NCBI RefSeq assembly: GCF_021696945.1
Contig: NZ_JACYHE010000023.1
Span: forward strand, 1-64,000
From: Streptomyces sp. JJ36
GTDB lineage: Bacteria > Actinomycetota > Actinomycetes > Streptomycetales > Streptomycetaceae
Reading direction: 5' to 3'
DNA length: 64,000 nt
The notes below the pieces were generated by a model that did not search any database, was not told the origin of the DNA, and saw only the letters and a list, made by a program, of their open reading frames with translations. This document shows positions 24,539-34,978 of the stretch, piece by piece; position 1 is the first letter of the stretch, and each line of letters opens with the position of its first letter. A program made the position numbers and the translations under genes.

Positions 24539-25657
24539 ATGGCCACGGTCACCTATGACGCGGCTTCCCGGGTCTACCCGGGAGCCGACAAGCCCGCCGT
24601 CGACAAGCTCGACATCGAGATCGAGGACGGCGAGTTCCTCGTCCTCGTCGGCCCCTCGGGGTGCGGAAAGTCCACCTCGCTCCGCATGCTCGCGGGCCTC
24701 GAGGACGTGAACGAAGGCGCCATCCGGATCGGTGACCGAGACGTCACGCACCTTCCGCCGAAGGACCGGGACATCGCGATGGTGTTCCAGAACTACGCGC
24801 TCTATCCGCACATGTCGGTCGCCGACAACATGGGCTTCGCGCTCAAGATCGCCGGTGTGCCGAAGGCGGAGATCCGGCAGAAGGTCGAGGACGCGGCGAA
24901 GATCCTGGACCTCACCGAGTACCTGGGCCGCAAGCCCAAGGCGCTCTCCGGCGGTCAGCGGCAGCGTGTGGCGATGGGCCGCGCGATCGTCCGGGAGCCG
25001 CAGGTCTTCCTCATGGACGAGCCGCTGTCGAACCTCGACGCCAAGCTCCGCGTCCAGACCCGTACGCAGATCGCCAGCCTGCAGCGCCGGCTCGGCATCA
25101 CCACGGTGTACGTCACGCACGACCAGGTCGAGGCCATGACGATGGGCGACCGGGTGGCCGTGCTGAAGGACGGGCTGCTGCAGCAGATCGACTCACCGCG
25201 GCACATGTACGACAAGCCCGCCAACCTCTTCGTGGCCGGCTTCATCGGCTCCCCGGCGATGAACCTGGTCGAGCTGCCGATCATCGACGGCGGCGTGAAG
25301 TTCGGCAACAGCGTGGTGCCGGTCGAGCGCGAGGCGCTGGCCTCGGCCACGGAGAAGGGCGACACCACGGTGACCGTGGGCTGCCGCCCGGAGCACTTCG
25401 ACCTGGTCAACGGCGAGGCGAAGGCGCTGGCCAAGGACGAGCCGGCGGGCCTGCCGGTCCGGGTGGACGTCGTCGAGGAGCTCGGTGCGGACGGCTACAT
25501 CTACGGCAACGCCCAGATCGGCGGCCAGGAGAAGGAGCTGGTGATCCGGGTCGGGGGCCGCCAGGTGCCGGAGAAGGGCTCCCTGGTGCACGTGGTGCCG
25601 AAGGCCGGTGAGACGCATGTCTTCTCCACCTCCACCGGTGAGCGTCTGAGCGACTGA
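24539..25657 (+). CDS. msiK: ABC transporter ATPase MsiK (multiple sugar import)
   Basis: A 372-residue ATPase that powers several separate carbohydrate ABC importers in Streptomyces. Walker A GPSGCGKST is at residues 39-47, the Q loop in VFQNYALYPHMSV, the signature LSGGQRQRVAMGRAI, Walker B VFLMDEPLSNLD and the switch His in VTHDQ. The C-terminal 130 residues form the MalK/UgpC-type OB regulatory domain (TVGCRPEHFDL). The ATG has GAAGGAG upstream. It stands alone, without permease or binding-protein genes, which is normal for msiK. Confidence 0.95.
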   Translation: MATVTYDAASRVYPGADKPAVDKLDIEIEDGEFLVLVGPSGCGKSTSLRMLAGLEDVNEGAIRIGDRDVTHLPPKDRDIAMVFQNYALYPHMSVADNMGFALKIAGVPKAEIRQKVEDAAKILDLTEYLGRKPKALSGGQRQRVAMGRAIVREPQVFLMDEPLSNLDAKLRVQTRTQIASLQRRLGITTVYVTHDQVEAMTMGDRVAVLKDGLLQQIDSPRHMYDKPANLFVAGFIGSPAMNLVELPIIDGGVKFGNSVVPVEREALASATEKGDTTVTVGCRPEHFDLVNGEAKALAKDEPAGLPVRVDVVEELGADGYIYGNAQIGGQEKELVIRVGGRQVPEKGSLVHVVPKAGETHVFSTSTGERLSD

Positions 25658-25966
25658 CCGCACCGCGCCCGGCGGGTTCGCAGCACCCGCACGGGACGTG
25701 GCGTGAGAGGGGTCGTACTTCCCGGACTCTCCGGGGCGTACGGCCCCTTTCGGCGTGCGGGGCGAGCAGCATGCGGGGGGAGCGGTATGCCGTGAAAGGG
25801 CGGCGGGCGCGGGTCGTTCGCCGTGGTCGCGCGGGCCGGTCGGGACACTGCGGGGCCGGGCGGCCGGCGGTCTGTACGGCGCCCTACTCGAACACCGCAA
25901 AATTAATCTCCCTCATCAGAGTGACCAAATGTCTCCACATCGCTACTCCTCGCTACCATCGCCACC
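25658..25966. other. Intergenic region after msiK
   Basis: No gene is visible. The first half is GC-rich. The last 60 bp are notably A/T-rich (around AAAATTAATC at 25900-25909) and probably hold the promoter of the secreted-protein gene at 25967. Confidence 0.5.
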
Positions 25967-26395
25967 GTGAACCACGCAGCCCGCCGAATCGGCCGATCAC
26001 TCGCACTTGTCCTCCCGGTCGTCCTCGTCCTCTCCGGGACGCTCGCGGTCACCCGCGTGCCCTGGGCGTCCGCGCCGTCCGACTCGCAGATCCTCACCGC
26101 CGCCGCGGAGAAGGCCTCCAGCCCACGGGGCACGGAGGCGTCGCGCGCGCCGCAGGCCGTGCTGCGCGAGCGCCTGGTGGCCCAGCTCCAGGAGAAGGAC
26201 CCGGGCACCGCGCTGACCAGCCTGCAGCGCGAGATGCAGCGCCGCCCGTCGCTCGCCCGGCACTGTTCCGGCATCGCCCGGGCGCTGGGGCGCGCGGCGG
26301 TGCAGAAGTACGGCGGCGCCGTGCACCGCGCGCAGGCGTTCGCCCGCCCGGTCTGCGACACCTCCTACGCGCAGGGCGTGGCGCAGTTCGACTGA
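25967..26395 (+). CDS. Secreted protein of unknown function, 142 residues
   Basis: A typical signal peptide is present: basic start (NHAARRIGR), then the hydrophobic stretch SLALVLPVVLVLSG and a probable cleavage near VPWASA. The mature part is small and helical, with two Cys (HCSGIA and PVCDTS) that could form a disulfide. The GTG start is assigned from position; no strong ribosome-binding site is seen. It precedes the nucleotidyltransferase by 20 bp and may be co-transcribed. Confidence 0.75.
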   Translation: MNHAARRIGRSLALVLPVVLVLSGTLAVTRVPWASAPSDSQILTAAAEKASSPRGTEASRAPQAVLRERLVAQLQEKDPGTALTSLQREMQRRPSLARHCSGIARALGRAAVQKYGGAVHRAQAFARPVCDTSYAQGVAQFD

Positions 26396-26415
26396 CCGGC
26401 TCGTAGGGTGCGGGC

Positions 26416-27210
26416 ATGACCCGTGACGAGCCGGACCGCGTACGGGCGCCGAGGCAGGAGCCGGCGCCCGCGCGGCAGCAGGCGCCGGCGCAGCCGTACC
26501 CCGCACATCCCACCCAGGCCGTGGTCCTGGCCGGGGGTCAGGGGTCGCGGCTGCGCCCGTACACCGACGACCGTCCCAAGCCGATGGTGGAGATCCCGGG
26601 CACCGGGACGCCCATCATCGGGCATCAGCTCGCCTGGCTGGCCGCGGAGGGTGTGACGGACGCGGTGGTCTCCTGCGGTCATCTTGCCGAGGTGCTCCAG
26701 GAGTGGCTGGAGCGCGCCGAACTGCCCCTGCGGGTCCGCACCGTGGTGGAGCGGGAGCCGCTGGGACGCGGTGGCGGGCTGCGCTTCGCGGCCGCCTCGC
26801 TGCCCCGCCCGCAGGAGCCCTGGTACGCCACCAACGGGGACATCTGGACCCGCTTCTCGCTGCGCGAGATGGCGGAGTTCCACGCCGAACGTGACGCAAC
26901 CGCGACGCTCGCCCTCGCCCGCCCGCGGATTCCGTGGGGCGCGGTGGAGACCGACGAGTTCGGGCATGTGCTGGACTTCATCGAGTCCCCGCTGTCGCCG
27001 TATCACATCAACGCGGGCGTCTACGTCTTCTCCGCCGCCTTCACCGGGCTGCTGCCGGAGCGCGGCGACCACGAGCGCACCACCTTCCCGCGGCTCGCCC
27101 GCGAGCGTCTGCTCGCGGGCTTTCCGCTGCCGCAGGGGGCGTACTGGCGGGCCATCGACACGGCGAAGGACCTGGAGGAGGCGGCCCGGGAGCTGACGGG
27201 CGAGCGGTAG
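26416..27210 (+). CDS. Sugar-phosphate nucleotidyltransferase
   Basis: A 264-residue enzyme of the NTP_transferase fold that forms NDP-sugars from NTP and a sugar 1-phosphate. The nucleotide-binding signature VVLAGGQGSRLRPYT followed by RPKPMVEI is near residue 37, and YATNGDIWTRF provides the metal-binding Asp region. The first 30 residues are low complexity (Ala/Pro/Gln). The closest functional groups are mannose-1-phosphate guanylyltransferases, but the sugar cannot be told from sequence. Confidence 0.88.
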   Translation: MTRDEPDRVRAPRQEPAPARQQAPAQPYPAHPTQAVVLAGGQGSRLRPYTDDRPKPMVEIPGTGTPIIGHQLAWLAAEGVTDAVVSCGHLAEVLQEWLERAELPLRVRTVVEREPLGRGGGLRFAAASLPRPQEPWYATNGDIWTRFSLREMAEFHAERDATATLALARPRIPWGAVETDEFGHVLDFIESPLSPYHINAGVYVFSAAFTGLLPERGDHERTTFPRLARERLLAGFPLPQGAYWRAIDTAKDLEEAARELTGER

Positions 27211-27561
27211 GGCGCCCCACCGGGGCGCTGCCGGAGCGGGAGCGGCGCGTGCCCGAGCCGGGCACGAGGCGTGGGCGGCGCCTGGCCGGTCGTGAGGTCG
27301 GCGCATGCCCGGACGAGCGGGCCGTGTGACGCCGCATGCCCGCCCGCGCGGCCCGGGGACGGCCGGGCCGCCCGGCGGCTGGGGTGCCGTGTGACGCGAG
27401 CTGCTCCGGACGCGCCCGCACCGTACGGGCTACGCCGGGCTCGCCCGCACCGGGGCCTCGCCCGGGGCGCGCCCGCAACGGACCGGAGCGGCGCGGACGG
27501 CCGGCGCACGCGCGCAGGGGGTGGGCCGCAGGACGCGGCCCACCCCCTGGGGCGGGGCGGC
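27211..27561. other. Convergent intergenic region, GC-rich
   Basis: No gene is visible between the two convergent stops. Its only clear element is the strong hairpin at 27515-27549. Confidence 0.55.
27515..27549. terminator. Strong bidirectional terminator after the DoxX gene
   Basis: A perfect 15-bp stem, CAGGGGGTGGGCCGC with its complement, and a 5-nt loop. It lies 12 bp beyond the DoxX-family stop. Confidence 0.8.
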
Positions 27562-29367
27562 TCAGCCCAGGAGCCCGCCGAGCGCACCGCCGCTGCTGCC
27601 GCCCTCCTCGCCGCCCGAGGACCCGGAGGTCTCCGAGGAGCCGCCGGAGGAACCGGACTCCCGGGAGGTCGAGCCGCCGCTGGCGCCGGTCGTCGCGCTG
27701 CCGGAGGCGGTACCGCCCGGCGTACCGGTGGCGCCGGCGGAGGGTGCGGTCTCCGGGGCCTCGGCGGCCGGCGGGGCCGTCGGCTGCGGCGCCCGTACGG
27801 TCTGCCGCTGGCTCGGCGAGGACCCGGTGCCGCTGGTGCGGCCGCTCGGCGTACCGGAGCTGGAGGCCGACGGGCCCGGGGAGTTCCCGGCCTCCGGGGC
27901 GCGGGAGCCGGGGCCCTGGGTGCTGCGGGTCTCGCGGCCGCCGGGTTCGCCGGGGAGCGGGGAGCCGGGGAGGTGGTTGGTCGGCGGCTCGCCGGGCTCC
28001 GGCACGGTGACGGTACGGGAGGAGCGTACGGCGCCGCCGAGCAGCGCGCCGACGAGCAGCGCGAGCCCGGTGACGACGGCGGCGAGGGTGGTGCCGCGGC
28101 GCAGCACCCGGCGCCGCAGGTCCCAGATGTCGGTGCGGGGGCCGAGCCGCCGCCATGCCTCCCCCGCCAACCGGGCGTCCATCGAGTAGACGGGTGCGCC
28201 CGCGATGATCAGCGGGCTCCAGGCGGCGAGGTAGACGATGTCCGGGGCGTCGTACGCCGGGACGGTGCGCCAGCTCACCGTCACCAGCAGGGCGGCGGAG
28301 AGCAGCGCGCCGAGCCCCGCGGCGAGCCGCTGCCAGAGCCCGCACATCGTCAGCACGCCGACGATGACCTGGAGGAAGGCGACCGTGAGCCCGGCGCCGA
28401 CCGGGTGCGCGAGCGCGAACTCGTGCAGCGGCGCGGCGATCGTCCAGGGTTCGAGGGAGCGCAGCCAGGTCACCATCGAGCCGCGTTCGCCGCCGTCGAA
28501 GTAGACCGGGTCGCAGAGCTTGCCCATGCCGGCGTAGATGGAGATGAAGCCGAGGAAGACGCGCAGCGGGAGCAGCACGACGCCCAGGTTCATCCGCCGG
28601 CCCGGGTAGTAGGCGTGCCGCACCGGGTCCGCACCGCGGCGGACGATGCGCACGGTCTCCCGGGTGTCGGGGCCGTCGTCCGGACCGGTGGCGGTGTCCG
28701 GGCCGGCGGCACCGTACGGCCGCCCGCCGGTTCCGCCCGCCCGGCCGGTGCCGTACGGGCCGTGTGGCGCGCGCCCTGCGGGGGGCTCCCCGGGGCCGGC
28801 CGTACGGACCGGCTCGCCGGTGTCCAGGTCGTAGGCGCCACGGGCCGGGCGGAGACCCGTGAGCAACGGCTGTGTCGTCTCCGCCGGTTCCGGGTCGCGT
28901 GGGCCGACGACCAGCGGGGAGGCGGGCTCGTCGACGCGTGGCAGGGTCTGCGTGGTGGCGGCGGCGTGCCCGGCGCCGGTGGCGGGAACGCCGGGCGCCG
29001 GTACCGCCCCCGACGGGCCGGCGGTGCCGGCGCGGACCGTCTGGAGCAGCCGGTGTGTCCCGGTGTCCTCGGGGTTGGTGTGGCCGCTCCAGACGACGGG
29101 GCGCCGTCTGGCGGGCCGCGGCGCCGCGCCTCCGGCCCCCGCGGGGACGGCGGCCGCCCGGGCCCGCGCGGCGCGCAGGCGCGCGGTGTCGAGCGCGGCG
29201 TTGTGCGGGACGGGTGTGGCGAGCCGTACCCGGAAGCTCGCGTGGTTCACGACGACCTGGGCGGGGTCGCAGGGAACCTTGACCGTACTCAGCACGGGCT
29301 CCTCGTCGAGGAAACCGCGCGGCGTCCCCCCGGAGGCTGTGCGGGGTGTTCTGGTGTCCACACTCAT
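27562..29367 (-). CDS. DoxX-family membrane protein with long disordered tails
   Basis: A 601-residue protein. Residues 1-275 are cytoplasmic and low complexity (Ala/Pro/Gly/Thr). Around residue 280 begins the DoxX core (VLLPLRVFLGFISIYAGMGK), with four predicted membrane helices to about residue 400. A further helix (LAAVVTGLALLVGALLGGAV) precedes a 130-residue Ser/Gly/Thr-rich tail that would be extracytoplasmic. DoxX proteins are linked to thiol and redox homeostasis; the role here is unknown. The ATG (MSVDTRTPRTAS) is the first in frame. Confidence 0.85.
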   Translation of the reverse strand: MSVDTRTPRTASGGTPRGFLDEEPVLSTVKVPCDPAQVVVNHASFRVRLATPVPHNAALDTARLRAARARAAAVPAGAGGAAPRPARRRPVVWSGHTNPEDTGTHRLLQTVRAGTAGPSGAVPAPGVPATGAGHAAATTQTLPRVDEPASPLVVGPRDPEPAETTQPLLTGLRPARGAYDLDTGEPVRTAGPGEPPAGRAPHGPYGTGRAGGTGGRPYGAAGPDTATGPDDGPDTRETVRIVRRGADPVRHAYYPGRRMNLGVVLLPLRVFLGFISIYAGMGKLCDPVYFDGGERGSMVTWLRSLEPWTIAAPLHEFALAHPVGAGLTVAFLQVIVGVLTMCGLWQRLAAGLGALLSAALLVTVSWRTVPAYDAPDIVYLAAWSPLIIAGAPVYSMDARLAGEAWRRLGPRTDIWDLRRRVLRRGTTLAAVVTGLALLVGALLGGAVRSSRTVTVPEPGEPPTNHLPGSPLPGEPGGRETRSTQGPGSRAPEAGNSPGPSASSSGTPSGRTSGTGSSPSQRQTVRAPQPTAPPAAEAPETAPSAGATGTPGGTASGSATTGASGGSTSRESGSSGGSSETSGSSGGEEGGSSGGALGGLLG

Positions 29368-29647
29368 CTAACCGAGTGATGGACGCAGAAGACACTGCCA
29401 CGAACCGGTCGATCTGTCCGAGACCCGTCAAGGTCTCGTCAAACGGCCGGATGGCCACACCGAGCGATCGGTTCCGGTCGGATCTGCCCCCGGGGCGGCA
29501 CGCCCCGGCACGGATCCGCCGCACGGGCCGGCACCGGGGTGCGGGGGACGGGGGGCGCTGCGGCCGGCGCGCCCGCGCCGACGTTCCCGCAGGCGCGCAG
29601 CGCCTCCGTCCTGCGCCTGAGGGGCCCGCGCCGTCCGTCCCGGACCC

Positions 29648-30589
29648 TCAGGCGCGGCGGCGCGCCGCCTCGTAGAGGACGACCCCGGCGGCCACGCCCG
29701 CGTTGAGCGACTCCGCACCGCCCGGCATGGGGATGCGCACCCGGAGGTCGCAGGTCTCGCCGACCAGCCGGGAGAGCCCCTTGCCCTCGGACCCGATCAC
29801 CAGTGCGACCGGACCGTCCAGCGCCTCCAGCGCCGGCAGCTCGACGTCCCCGTCGGCGTCCAGGCCGACGACGGTGAGCCCGGCCTTCTGGTACGTCTGC
29901 AGGGCCCGGGTCAGGTTGGTCGCGCGGGCCACCGGCGTACGGGCGGCGGTGCCGGCGGAGGTCTTCCAGGCGCCGGCGGTCATGCCGGCCGCACGGCGTT
30001 CCGGGACCACGACGCCGTGGCCGCCGAAGGCGGAGACGGAGCGGACGACGGCGCCGAGGTTCCGCGGGTCGGTGACGCCGTCCAGGGCGACGATCAGCGG
30101 GTCCTCGCCCTCGTCGAAGGCGGCGGCGGTGAGGTCCTCGGGGTGCGCGTAGTCGTAGGGCGGGACCTGGAGGACGATGCCCTGGTGGTTCAGCCGGTTG
30201 GTCATCCGGTCCAGCTCGGGACGCGGCGCCTCCAGCAGGTGGACGGTGCCGCGCTCGCCGGCGATCCGGACGGCCTCGCGCACCCGGTCGTCGTTGTCGA
30301 TGAACTGCTGGACGTAGAGGGTGGTGGCCGGTACGCCCTCGCGGAGCGCCTCGACCACCGGGTTCCGCCCGACGACCAGCTCGGCCGTCCCCTTGGCGCC
30401 GCCGCGGCGCGGCGCGGCACGGCGCGCCCGGGCCTGGGCGGCGCGCTGCTTGGCGTGTCCCTTGCGCATCTCGGCGGGCGGGGTCGGGCCCTTGCCCTCG
30501 AGCCCGCGACGGCGCTTGCCGCCGCTGCCGACCTGCGCGCCCTTCTTGCTGGACGTGCGCCGGTTGGGGCGCTGGCTGTTCCCGGCCAT
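29648..30589 (-). CDS. rlmB: 23S rRNA (guanosine-2'-O-)-methyltransferase, TrmH/SpoU family
   Basis: A 313-residue SPOUT enzyme expected to methylate a guanosine 2'-hydroxyl in 23S rRNA. The N-terminal 65 residues are a very basic extension common in actinobacteria. The substrate-binding domain ([14 protein letters not shown]) follows, then the knotted domain with motif 1 [11 protein letters not shown], motif 2 [11 protein letters not shown] and motif 3 [17 protein letters not shown]. It is 87 bp downstream of cysS on the same strand, a conserved actinobacterial pairing. Confidence 0.93.
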   Translation of the reverse strand: MAGNSQRPNRRTSSKKGAQVGSGGKRRRGLEGKGPTPPAEMRKGHAKQRAAQARARRAAPRRGGAKGTAELVVGRNPVVEALREGVPATTLYVQQFIDNDDRVREAVRIAGERGTVHLLEAPRPELDRMTNRLNHQGIVLQVPPYDYAHPEDLTAAAFDEGEDPLIVALDGVTDPRNLGAVVRSVSAFGGHGVVVPERRAAGMTAGAWKTSAGTAARTPVARATNLTRALQTYQKAGLTVVGLDADGDVELPALEALDGPVALVIGSEGKGLSRLVGETCDLRVRIPMPGGAESLNAGVAAGVVLYEAARRRA

Positions 30590-30676
30590 GAGGCCACCTA
30601 CTTCTGTCTGCGTCTGCGGTGTGCTGCCGAATGGGGTGACGGGGGCGGGGCCGCCGCGGCGGGCGGCCCCGGCGGG

Positions 30677-32083
30677 CTACCGGGAGCCGCCGCGCAGTTC
30701 CCAGCGCGGCCCCGCGGGGGTGTCCTCGATGACCAGCCCGGAGCTCTGCAACTGGTCGCGGATGGCGTCCGCCGTGGCGTAGTCCTTGCGGGCGCGGGCC
30801 GCCTGCCGCTGCTCCAGCACCAGGCCGACCAGTGCGTCGACGACGCCGTGCAGGTCCTCGCCGCGGGCGGCCCCGGCGCCGGTCCACCGCTCGTCCAGCG
30901 GGTCGAGGCCGAGGACGCCGAGCATCGCGCGGACCTCGGCGGCATGGGCGGCCGCGGCGTCCTTGTCGTCGGCGGTCAGCGCGGAGTTGCCCTGCCGGAC
31001 GGTCTGGTGCACCACGGCGAGGGCTTGCGGGACGGACAGGTCGTCGTCCATCGCCTCGGCGAAGGCGGTGGGCACCCCGTCGGCCGGGGCCACCTCCCCG
31101 GCGAGCTCGGTCACCCGCTGGAGGAAGCCCTCGATACGGCCGAAGGCGGCCTCCGCCTCGTGCAGCGACTCCTCGCTGTACTCGATGGTGGAGCGGTAGT
31201 GCGGGGTGCCGAGGTAGTAGCGGAGCACGATGGGCCGCCACCGCTTGACCATCTCGGAGACCAGCACGGAGTTCCCGAGCGACTTGCTCATCTTCTCGCC
31301 GCTCATGGTCACCCAGGCGTTGTGCAGCCAGTAGGCGGCGAAGTCGTCGCCGTACGCCTGGGACTGGGCGATCTCGTTCTCGTGGTGCGGGAAGACCAGG
31401 TCGACGCCGCCGCCGTGGATGTCGAAGGCGGAGCCGAGGTACTTGTGCGCCATCGCCGAGCACTCCAGGTGCCAGCCGGGGCGGCCGGGGCCCCAGGGCG
31501 TGTCCCAGCTCGGCTCGCCGGGCCGGGCGGCCTTCCACATGGCGAAGTCGCGCGGGTCGCGCTTGCCGGTCTCGCCCTCGCCCTCGGGCTGCCGCAGGCT
31601 GTCCAGCTCCTGGTTGGAGAGGGCCAGGTAGCCGGGGTGGGAGCGGACGTCGAAGTAGACGTTGCCGTCGGCGGCGTAGGCGTGGCCGCGGTCGATCAGC
31701 TCGCGCATCATGGCGATCATCTCGGGGATATGGCCGGTCGCCCGGGGCTCGTACGTCGGCGGCAGGCAGCCGAGCGCGTCGTAGCCGGCGGTGAAGGCGC
31801 GCTCGTTCTCGAAGCCGATGGCCCACCAGGGGCGGTCCTGCTCGGCGGCCTTCACGATGATCTTGTCGTCGATGTCGGTGACGTTCCGGACGAAGGTCAC
31901 CTGGTAACCGCGGTACAGCAGCCAGCGGCGCAGGATGTCGAAGTTGAGGCCGGAACGGATGTGCCCGATGTGCGGCGCGGCCTGCACGGTGGCACCGCAC
32001 AGGTAGATCGAGACGTGCCCCGGCCGCAGCGGGGTGAAGTCGCGGATCTGCCGGGCGCTGGTGTCGTACAGGCGAAGAGTCAC
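30677..32083 (-). CDS. cysS: Cysteinyl-tRNA synthetase
   Basis: A 468-residue class I synthetase. It has the zinc-binding Cys in LCGATVQ, the HIGH motif in PHIGHIRSG (residues 37-41), WHLECSAM with a second zinc ligand, and KMSKSLGN near residue 270. Length fits the bacterial family. It is part of the run rlmB-cysS with ispF and ispD upstream. The catalytic set is intact. Confidence 0.97.
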   Translation of the reverse strand: MTLRLYDTSARQIRDFTPLRPGHVSIYLCGATVQAAPHIGHIRSGLNFDILRRWLLYRGYQVTFVRNVTDIDDKIIVKAAEQDRPWWAIGFENERAFTAGYDALGCLPPTYEPRATGHIPEMIAMMRELIDRGHAYAADGNVYFDVRSHPGYLALSNQELDSLRQPEGEGETGKRDPRDFAMWKAARPGEPSWDTPWGPGRPGWHLECSAMAHKYLGSAFDIHGGGVDLVFPHHENEIAQSQAYGDDFAAYWLHNAWVTMSGEKMSKSLGNSVLVSEMVKRWRPIVLRYYLGTPHYRSTIEYSEESLHEAEAAFGRIEGFLQRVTELAGEVAPADGVPTAFAEAMDDDLSVPQALAVVHQTVRQGNSALTADDKDAAAAHAAEVRAMLGVLGLDPLDERWTGAGAARGEDLHGVVDALVGLVLEQRQAARARKDYATADAIRDQLQSSGLVIEDTPAGPRWELRGGSR

Positions 32084-32174
32084 GGGGACAAGCGTAGTCG
32101 GCCGCGGGCGGTGCCCGTGCGGGCCCGTCCGGCCGCCCGCGGGGCGGCCGGGCGGGACGGGCCCGGGACGCGGG

Positions 32175-32579
32175 TCAGAGGCGGCCCACGACCTTGCGCG
32201 GGGTGACGCGCACGACGACGCGCTGGGCGTCCTTGTGGGCCTCGGGGTTGAACTCGGCGTAGTTCTTGCCGGCGTACTTCCGGGCCAGCTCGTCGATCAG
32301 CTCCGGGCCGCCGTCGGTGGTCACGGAGGCGGTTCCGCGGATCTCGGCGTAGGTGTAGGGGTCGTCGGCGGGCTGCACCACCACGGTGACGCGCGGGTCG
32401 CGCTGGAGGTTCTTGGTCTTGCGCCGGTCGACGGTGGTGGAGAAGAGCAGCTCGTCGCCGTCCCGCTTCACCCAGACCGGCGAGACCTGCGGGCTGCCGT
32501 CGGGCTGGAGGGTGGCGACCTGGATGAAGATCTTTCCGTCGAGGACGCTCTTGAGCTTGTCGGAGAGCTCGGCTGCCAC
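32175..32579 (-). CDS. PPOX-class flavin- or F420-dependent protein
   Basis: A 134-residue split-barrel protein of the pyridoxamine 5'-phosphate oxidase-like family. It shows [20 protein letters not shown] at the start of the barrel, [20 protein letters not shown] in the middle and [19 protein letters not shown] after that. The GTG start has GAAGGGAAC upstream; the open frame extends further without such a site. In actinobacteria proteins of this type often use F420. It sits between ispF and cysS on the same strand. Confidence 0.87.
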   Translation of the reverse strand: MAAELSDKLKSVLDGKIFIQVATLQPDGSPQVSPVWVKRDGDELLFSTTVDRRKTKNLQRDPRVTVVVQPADDPYTYAEIRGTASVTTDGGPELIDELARKYAGKNYAEFNPEAHKDAQRVVVRVTPRKVVGRL

Positions 32580-32800
32580 GGCGTTCCCTTCTTCGGTGGG
32601 TGACGTTCGGGTACCGCGATTCTCCGCTTCCCCCTTCCCCGTACGGCGATGCCGCGCCGCGCGGGGGGTACGCCGCCCCGCGCGAGCCGGGGTACGAGCG
32701 CGAGCGGGTTCGGGCGGGCGGGGGCGCTCGGGACCGGCGCAGGCTGCCGGGCCGGGGGCGGCGCCGGGGCGGGCTGCTCCGCGCCCCGGCGGCTCCCGCG

Positions 32801-33379
32801 TCAGGCGAGCAGCAGGGCGGTGGCGACGGCGGCGAGCCCCTCGGCGCGGCCGGTGAGGCCGAGGCCGTCGGTGGTGGTGCCGGAGACGGACACCGGCGCG
32901 CCCACCGCCTCCGTGAGCACCCGCTGCGCCTCCGCACGCCGGGTGCCGATCTTCGGCCGCACGCCGATCACCTGGATCGCGATGTTGCCCACGGTGTAGC
33001 CCTCGGCCCGTACGATCCGGGCCGCCTCGGCGAGCAGGGCGGTCCCGGAGGCGCCGGCCCACTCGGGGCGGGCGGTGCCGAAGTGGGCGCCGAGGTCACC
33101 GAGCCCGGCGGCGGAGAAGAGGGCGTCGCAGGCGGCGTGCGCGGCCACGTCGCCGTCGGAGTGCCCGGCGAGGCCGTCCCCGGCGTCCGGCCAGTGCAGG
33201 CCGGCGCACCACAGCTCACGGCCGGGGCCGAAGGCGTGCACGTCGGTGCCGATGCCGACGCGGGGGGTGGCCGCCGGGGGCGGCACCGGGGTACCGGGCC
33301 AGGCGGTGCGGTCCGCGGGCGCGGAGGCTCCGGGGTCCGCGCCGCCGGGGCGGGCCGTCTCCGCGGGGTCAGAAGCCAT
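32801..33379 (-). CDS. ispF: 2-C-methyl-D-erythritol 2,4-cyclodiphosphate synthase
   Basis: A 192-residue enzyme of the non-mevalonate isoprenoid pathway that cyclises the IspE product with CMP release. After a 38-residue extension the core starts [12 protein letters not shown], where D and H bind zinc, followed by [18 protein letters not shown] and late [12 protein letters not shown]. The ATG has GGAGGAGGG upstream and overlaps the end of ispD by 11 bp, so translation is coupled. Confidence 0.96.
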   Translation of the reverse strand: MASDPAETARPGGADPGASAPADRTAWPGTPVPPPAATPRVGIGTDVHAFGPGRELWCAGLHWPDAGDGLAGHSDGDVAAHAACDALFSAAGLGDLGAHFGTARPEWAGASGTALLAEAARIVRAEGYTVGNIAIQVIGVRPKIGTRRAEAQRVLTEAVGAPVSVSGTTTDGLGLTGRAEGLAAVATALLLA

Positions 33380-34133
33380 CGGTGGCCCTCCTCCGGGCGA
33401 GAACGGCCTCCGCGAGAACCAGGTCCAGGGGCCGGGTGACCTTGAACGCCTCCTCGTGCCCGGGCACCAGGACCACGGGCACGCCCAGCCGCTCGACCAT
33501 GCCGGCGTCGTCCGTCGCGCCGTCGCCCGCCGCGCCGTCCGTGCGGGCGAAGCGGGCGTGGGCCTCGGCGAGGGTGGCGCGGGAGAAGCCCTGGGGGGTC
33601 TGCACGGCGCGCAGCAGGGAGCGGTCGGGCGTGCCGACCACCGGCTCCGGGTCTCCGGGCCGCTCCGCCGGGCCCACCTGCTTGACGGTGTCCGGCACCG
33701 GCAGCGCCGGCACGACCGCGGGGGCCCCGTCCCGTACGGCGGCGGCGACGGCGTCCACCGTGTCGACCGGCACCAGGGGGCGGGCGGCGTCGTGCACCAG
33801 GACCGTGGCGATGTCGTCGGGGAGGGCCGCGAGGCCCCGCCGTACGGACTCCTGGCGGGTGGGGCCGCCGGGGACCACGAGCACGTCGGGCAGGTTGTGC
33901 TCGTCCAGCAGGTTGCGGACGCCGGTCGCGCCGTCCGGCGGGGCGACCACGACGACCAGGGAGACCGCGCGGGCACGGGCCATCGCCCGTACGGCGTGGA
34001 CCAGCATGGGTGTGCCGCCGAGCGCCCGCAGCGCCTTGGGCGCACCGGCGCCGAGGCGTACGCCGCGCCCGGCCGCCGGGATCACGGCTGCGGTGCGGGG
34101 CTCCGGGGCGGCGGGGGCGGGGTGATCTGACAT
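33369..34133 (-). CDS. ispD: 2-C-methyl-D-erythritol 4-phosphate cytidylyltransferase
   Basis: A 254-residue enzyme of the non-mevalonate pathway that makes CDP-methylerythritol from CTP. The nucleotide-binding loop [18 protein letters not shown] begins near residue 18, [11 protein letters not shown] near residue 111 supplies the metal-binding Asp, and [10 protein letters not shown] near residue 179 is also conserved. The ATG chosen begins [10 protein letters not shown]; one 36 bp upstream (MSAEDTN) is possible, and neither has a strong ribosome-binding site. It pairs with ispF downstream and lies behind carD. Confidence 0.95.
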   Translation of the reverse strand: MSDHPAPAAPEPRTAAVIPAAGRGVRLGAGAPKALRALGGTPMLVHAVRAMARARAVSLVVVVAPPDGATGVRNLLDEHNLPDVLVVPGGPTRQESVRRGLAALPDDIATVLVHDAARPLVPVDTVDAVAAAVRDGAPAVVPALPVPDTVKQVGPAERPGDPEPVVGTPDRSLLRAVQTPQGFSRATLAEAHARFARTDGAAGDGATDDAGMVERLGVPVVLVPGHEEAFKVTRPLDLVLAEAVLARRRATDGF

Positions 34134-34495
34134 TGGTTGCACGTTCAGGTTTGTGTCCTCAGCCGACATGGGTATGGCCACAGCGTGCCGGGCGCGACGC
34201 CTCGAACGGCCCCTTCCGTGACGACCGGTCGAGCGAGCTGCCCGGGCCCGGCACGCCCGAGAGCACGAAGCGTACTGAACGGCCGTGCCCGCCCCGGCGC
34301 GGGCCCGGAAAACGACATGCCGCAGCGCCCGGCAACGGAGTAGCGTCCCGGGCACCGCGGCATTCCTGTGCGGCGTTCACGCTGACGCCCGCGGGCGCCG
34401 GCGCCGTGCGTCACGCGTTGCTCCCGGCTTCGGGATTCCGTACGCCCGGTGTCCCTGGCGATCCCGGAGCGGCCGCAGCGTCGCCGCGACGCGGG
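34134..34495. other. Intergenic region between carD and ispD
   Basis: No credible gene is visible. Several short GC-rich inverted repeats occur (for example around 34385-34410), and one may terminate carD. An ispD promoter could also lie here, but I cannot point to one. Confidence 0.4.
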
Positions 34496-34978
34496 TCAGG
34501 ATGCGAGGACCTCGTCGAGCAGCGCCTCGGCCTTGTCCTCGTTGGTGTTCTCCGCGAGAGCGAGCTCGCTCACCAGGATCTGGCGCGCCTTGGCGAGCAT
34601 CCTCTTCTCCCCGGCGGACAGTCCGCGCTCGCGCTCCCGGCGCCACAGATCGCGGACGACCTCCGCCACCTTGATCACATCGCCCGAGGCGAGCTTCTCG
34701 AGATTCGCCTTGTACCGGCGGGACCAGTTGGTGGGCTCCTCGGCGTACGGTGCGCGGAGCACCTCGAAGACCCGGTCCAGCCCGTCCGAACCCACAACAT
34801 CGCGCACGCCGACGAACTCCGCATTGTCCGCTGGCACACGAACCGTCAAGTCGCCCTGCGCGACCTTCAGAACCAAGTAGGTCTTGTCCACGCCTTTGAT
34901 CTGGCGAGTTTCGATGGCCTCGATCAGCGCGGCCCCGTGATGGGGATAGACCACGGTGTCGCCAACCTTGAACGTCAT
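34496..34978 (-). CDS. carD: CarD-family RNA polymerase-binding transcription factor
   Basis: A 160-residue protein that binds the RNA polymerase beta subunit and stabilises open complexes at rRNA and other promoters. The N-terminal Tudor-like domain begins [20 protein letters not shown]. The helical C-terminal part has the Trp in [17 protein letters not shown] that contacts promoter DNA. Length and sequence closely match the actinobacterial CarD/CdnL group. It is divergent from the lipoprotein gene across a 529-bp intergenic region. Confidence 0.96.
   Translation of the reverse strand: MTFKVGDTVVYPHHGAALIEAIETRQIKGVDKTYLVLKVAQGDLTVRVPADNAEFVGVRDVVGSDGLDRVFEVLRAPYAEEPTNWSRRYKANLEKLASGDVIKVAEVVRDLWRRERERGLSAGEKRMLAKARQILVSELALAENTNEDKAEALLDEVLAS

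Noticed and set aside
27041-29524. Very long minus-strand frame (over 800 codons) over the DoxX gene
   Set aside because: High-GC shadow frame: Arg/Pro/Ala-rich, no motif, and the overlapping frame encodes a clear DoxX protein.
29439-32000. Very long minus-strand frame over rlmB and cysS
   Set aside because: Shadow of two well recognised genes in another frame; composition is non-protein-like.
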